Below are positions 62,285 to 64,000 of a DNA stretch of 64,000 nt, piece after piece. Each line of letters opens with the position of its first letter. Within the stretch, counting starts at the first letter, position 1. This DNA comes from Bariatricus massiliensis (GTDB lineage Bacteria > Bacillota > Clostridia > Lachnospirales > Lachnospiraceae), in the NCBI RefSeq assembly GCF_900086725.1, contig NZ_LT574838.1, positions 760,859-824,858 of the forward strand. Reading direction: 5' to 3'. The position numbers were made by a program, and so were the translations under genes. The notes under the pieces were generated by a model, which did not search any database, had not been told where the DNA came from, and saw only the letters and a program-made list of their open reading frames with translations.

Positions 62285-62404
62285 ATTTATCAAATCCTCC
62301 TGTTTCTCTTGCTTTAGTATTTGAAAAAGTTTGGAAAATATACTTATTATTCAAATCATAATAAAAAAAGGAATCTGCCCAATCACAGATTCCCTCCTTA
62401 CTCT

Positions 62405-62824
62405 TTACCACCGCATATAAAAATGGAGCAGCGCCCCAAAACCTTTCCCCAATGCCATTCCCAGTATCAAATAAGGTATCACCTTCAGAAGCTTGACTCT
62501 TCTAATAAAAATCGGGAAAATATTAAGCACCTCCGCCAAAGCCATAGACCAGCATCCTACAAAGATGCCTCCGAACAAGCCGAACAGAGGGACGAGCCAG
62601 CCCCCATACGGGATAGAAATGTGGTATACCCAGAAAATGTTCCCCAAAATTCCACCCACCGCAATACAATCTTCATAAAAAAGGATATGCTCTCCCGTGT
62701 GCGTCCTGTCAGCAAAGTCGGATACAACGCCAAGTCCGATGATAAAGGAAAAAAGCCCTGCCGCTATGGCCGTCCCAAAGCTAAGCCCCAGTATTGCCAG
62801 CAGAATTTGTTTGACCACCCACAT
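62405..62824 (-). CDS. spoVAB: stage V sporulation protein AB
   Basis: A 139-residue four-span membrane protein (LLAILGLSFGTAIAAGLFSF; IAVGGILGNIFWVYHISIPY; GIFVGCWSMALAEVLNIFPI FIRRVKL), typical SpoVAB. The ATG at 62824 has AAGGAG upstream and the gene overlaps the end of spoVAA by 44 bp. It is part of the spore dipicolinate uptake machinery. Confidence 0.9.
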   Translation of the reverse strand: MWVVKQILLAILGLSFGTAIAAGLFSFIIGLGVVSDFADRTHTGEHILFYEDCIAVGGILGNIFWVYHISIPYGGWLVPLFGLFGGIFVGCWSMALAEVLNIFPIFIRRVKLLKVIPYLILGMALGKGFGALLHFYMRW

Positions 62825-63449
62825 CCAGCTCCTTCTCCTTCCTTGCATATGCCTCAATCAGTGTAGATTGAATATCATTCTCATACAGACGCATCTCCAC
62901 CTCCATAGGTGTCGGATCCACGGAGAAACGCTTTTTCCCAAAATGATTGAAAAATACTAAAATTCCTACAATCAACCCGATACAATAGGTTAACTCAAGA
63001 ATCGTAAAGCCGTCAGACGAATGTCCCATCAAGAGCTCATACACCTGACCGAACATTTTTGTGATCCCAACGTCGTTATTAAAAGACATAATTGAAAATG
63101 CCGCTCCCAAAAAAGTAATTCCTGCGATTACAATCACCTTTACCCAATGGAAAAACATGTTAGGCTTCTGCGGCTTTTCATAAGTTATAATAAGGTCGAT
63201 TTCTCCCTCGTTCTGAATGTCTAGGTTTGGATATTCTTTGTGTATACATTCAATAATCTTCAGAATAGAGACGACGAATCTATGCTGTCCCTTCTCCGGT
63301 ACCCTCAGAAGGCGCAGAGATTTCACTTTATTCGTTATATTTTGGTTGCTGCATTCCATGCTCAAAATATCTCCCAAAGTGACATCCAGCTTTTTGACTT
63401 CTACATTCTTATCGCCCTTTATATATAGAATCTCATTACTTGAAGCCAT
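62781..63449 (-). CDS. spoVAA: stage V sporulation protein AA
   Basis: A 222-residue protein: N-terminal soluble domain (VKKLDVTLGDILSMECSNQN; LRVPEKGQHRFVVSILKIIE) and two C-terminal spans (MFFHWVKVIVIAGITFLGAA; ELTYCIGLIVGILVFFNHFG), matching SpoVAA. Its ATG overlaps the stop of the small gene upstream by 14 bp. It opens the spoVA series. Confidence 0.92.
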   Translation of the reverse strand: MASSNEILYIKGDKNVEVKKLDVTLGDILSMECSNQNITNKVKSLRLLRVPEKGQHRFVVSILKIIECIHKEYPNLDIQNEGEIDLIITYEKPQKPNMFFHWVKVIVIAGITFLGAAFSIMSFNNDVGITKMFGQVYELLMGHSSDGFTILELTYCIGLIVGILVFFNHFGKKRFSVDPTPMEVEMRLYENDIQSTLIEAYARKEKELDVGGQTNSAGNTGA

Positions 63450-63615
63450 AGTGCACCAGCCTTTCCAAGCCAGTCCCTATATTGGCTATTAAAGTGCCTT
63501 CCGTGATGCTGTCCCCGCCCTTTATATTATAGCAGTAATAGACAATTCCAATGCAGACTGCCGCCAACACAACGACAAGCAGGCAGACACGTATTCTTCT
63601 TTTCGCTTTTTCCAC
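63436..63615 (-). CDS. small membrane protein between sigF and spoVAA
   Basis: A 59-residue protein if started at the GTG at 63615 (AAAGG 13 nt upstream): a basic start, one span (CLLVVVLAAVCIGIVYYC) and a short outer part ending VHYGFK. An earlier GTG at 63681 would give 81 residues but has no site. It overlaps spoVAA by 14 bp and lies in the sporulation operon, so it is likely made in the forespore. Family not recognised. Confidence 0.65.
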   Translation of the reverse strand: MEKAKRRIRVCLLVVVLAAVCIGIVYYCYNIKGGDSITEGTLIANIGTGLERLVHYGFK

Positions 63616-63707
63616 AACATAACACCAACCTTTCTTGCTGGTAGTATGCCGGATTTTATTTACAATATACATGCCTGCCACAATTTCATTTTTAAAAATT
63701 AATACAA

Positions 63708-64000
63708 CTAAGTCACCTTTTCCCGCAGCGACTTCAGAATCCGCTTTTCCATTCTGGATACTTGCACTTGGGATATTCCCATCTCTTTTCCAATCTCTGT
63801 CTGTGTTTTATCCGCGAAATAACGCATATAGAGAAGCTGCCTCTCGTCCTTCCCAAGCTCTCCCAGCAATTGGTTGAGAAGCATATGGTTCAAGACCTCC
63901 TCTTCCTTTCCCTCCTCCTCTGCCAGCTTGTCCATCAATTGAATCTCGTTTCCCGCCTTCTGCTTGATAAGTTTATGGAGGGATTCCACTTCACCGCCCG
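63708..64000 (-). CDS. sigF: sporulation sigma factor SigF, C-terminal part, cut by window edge
   Basis: The frame runs from the window edge to a stop at 63708 and encodes sigma region 4: LLGELGKDERQLLYMRYFAD KTQTEIGKEMGISQVQVSRM EKRILKSLREKV, ending as SigF proteins do. The position directly upstream of spoVA genes is that of the spoIIA operon in Bacillus and Clostridia. Sigma-G is an alternative by sequence, but the gene order favours sigma-F. Confidence 0.9.
   Translation of the reverse strand, partial: GGEVESLHKLIKQKAGNEIQLMDKLAEEEGKEEEVLNHMLLNQLLGELGKDERQLLYMRYFADKTQTEIGKEMGISQVQVSRMEKRILKSLREKVT

Noticed and set aside
1..64000. CRISPR array, tRNA or rRNA genes
   Set aside because: No regularly spaced direct repeats, and no tRNA- or rRNA-like sequence was noticed by eye on either strand.

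Overview
The window looks like a chromosomal segment of a spore-forming, anaerobic, low-to-mid GC Firmicute, most likely Clostridia of the Lachnospiraceae type. The evidence is a sigF-spoVA sporulation operon, a selenocysteine-dependent amino-acid reductase, strong AGGAGG ribosome-binding sites, and genes typical of gut Clostridia. No rRNA, tRNA or CRISPR array was seen. Genus and species cannot be read from the sequence alone.

Layout. 0-1.3 kb: start of an alpha-galactosidase gene and a divergent AraC-type regulator. 1.3-9.0 kb: a Stickland-type reductase module (grdX, grdE, selenoprotein grdB, an NSS-type sodium symporter and a rubredoxin/glutamate-synthase-like flavoprotein). It sits behind a near-perfect sigma-54 promoter and opposite its own sigma-54 activator. 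9.0-11.2 kb: a large aerolysin/ETX-MTX2-like protein. 11.3-12.2 kb: a graveyard with an IS256-family transposase scrap and a broken nucleotidyltransferase. 12.2-31.9 kb: a surface-polysaccharide locus on the minus strand. It makes GDP-mannose and GDP-rhamnose-type sugars (phosphohexomutase, ManC, ManA, Gmd, Rmd) and a CMP-nonulosonate (NeuB-like synthase and a cytidylyltransferase-phosphatase fusion). It also holds a sialyltransferase-like enzyme, other glycosyltransferases, acyl and pyruvyl transferases, Wzy and Wzx. 32.5-43.9 kb: a second, more AT-rich polysaccharide locus (TagD, two LicD proteins, glycosyltransferases, UDP-galactopyranose mutase, Wzy, Wzx). It is bracketed by two directly repeated 1.6-kb elements, each carrying a TnpB-like protein that lacks all three RuvC catalytic acids. 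44-50 kb: a complete phosphate operon (pstSCAB-phoU-phoB-phoR) with a Pho-box-like promoter. 50-60 kb: housekeeping genes (small alarmone synthetase, nicotinamidase-like hydrolase, cell-wall hydrolase, an ABC exporter with a CARDB-like partner, cytidylate-kinase-like protein, Na/Pi cotransporter, NUDIX). 60-64 kb: spoVAE, spoVAD, a small gene, spoVAC, spoVAB, spoVAA, a small membrane protein and the end of sigF.

How the parts work together. The activator at 7957 probably turns on grdX-grdE-grdB and the transporter, so that a glycine-like substrate is imported and reduced; the remaining shared subunits (GrdA, GrdC, GrdD) and the selenocysteine machinery must lie elsewhere. The mannose-6-phosphate made by ManA can feed both GDP-rhamnose and, possibly, a KDN-like nonulosonate. 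The two polysaccharide loci each have their own flippase and polymerase but no visible initiating transferase or chain-length kinase.

The most unusual signal is the pair of nuclease-dead TnpB-like genes. Each has a conserved 3' RNA-like tail showing pairing-preserving changes, and a pair of palindromes whose 3-nt centres differ between copies but match within a copy. The second element ends about 40 bp before tagD, so its guide-like tail would run straight into the capsule mRNA. Other notable points are a circularly permuted PstS, an unannotated-looking 48-aa membrane protein with a consensus promoter, and a perfect 34-bp palindrome inside the spoVA operon.
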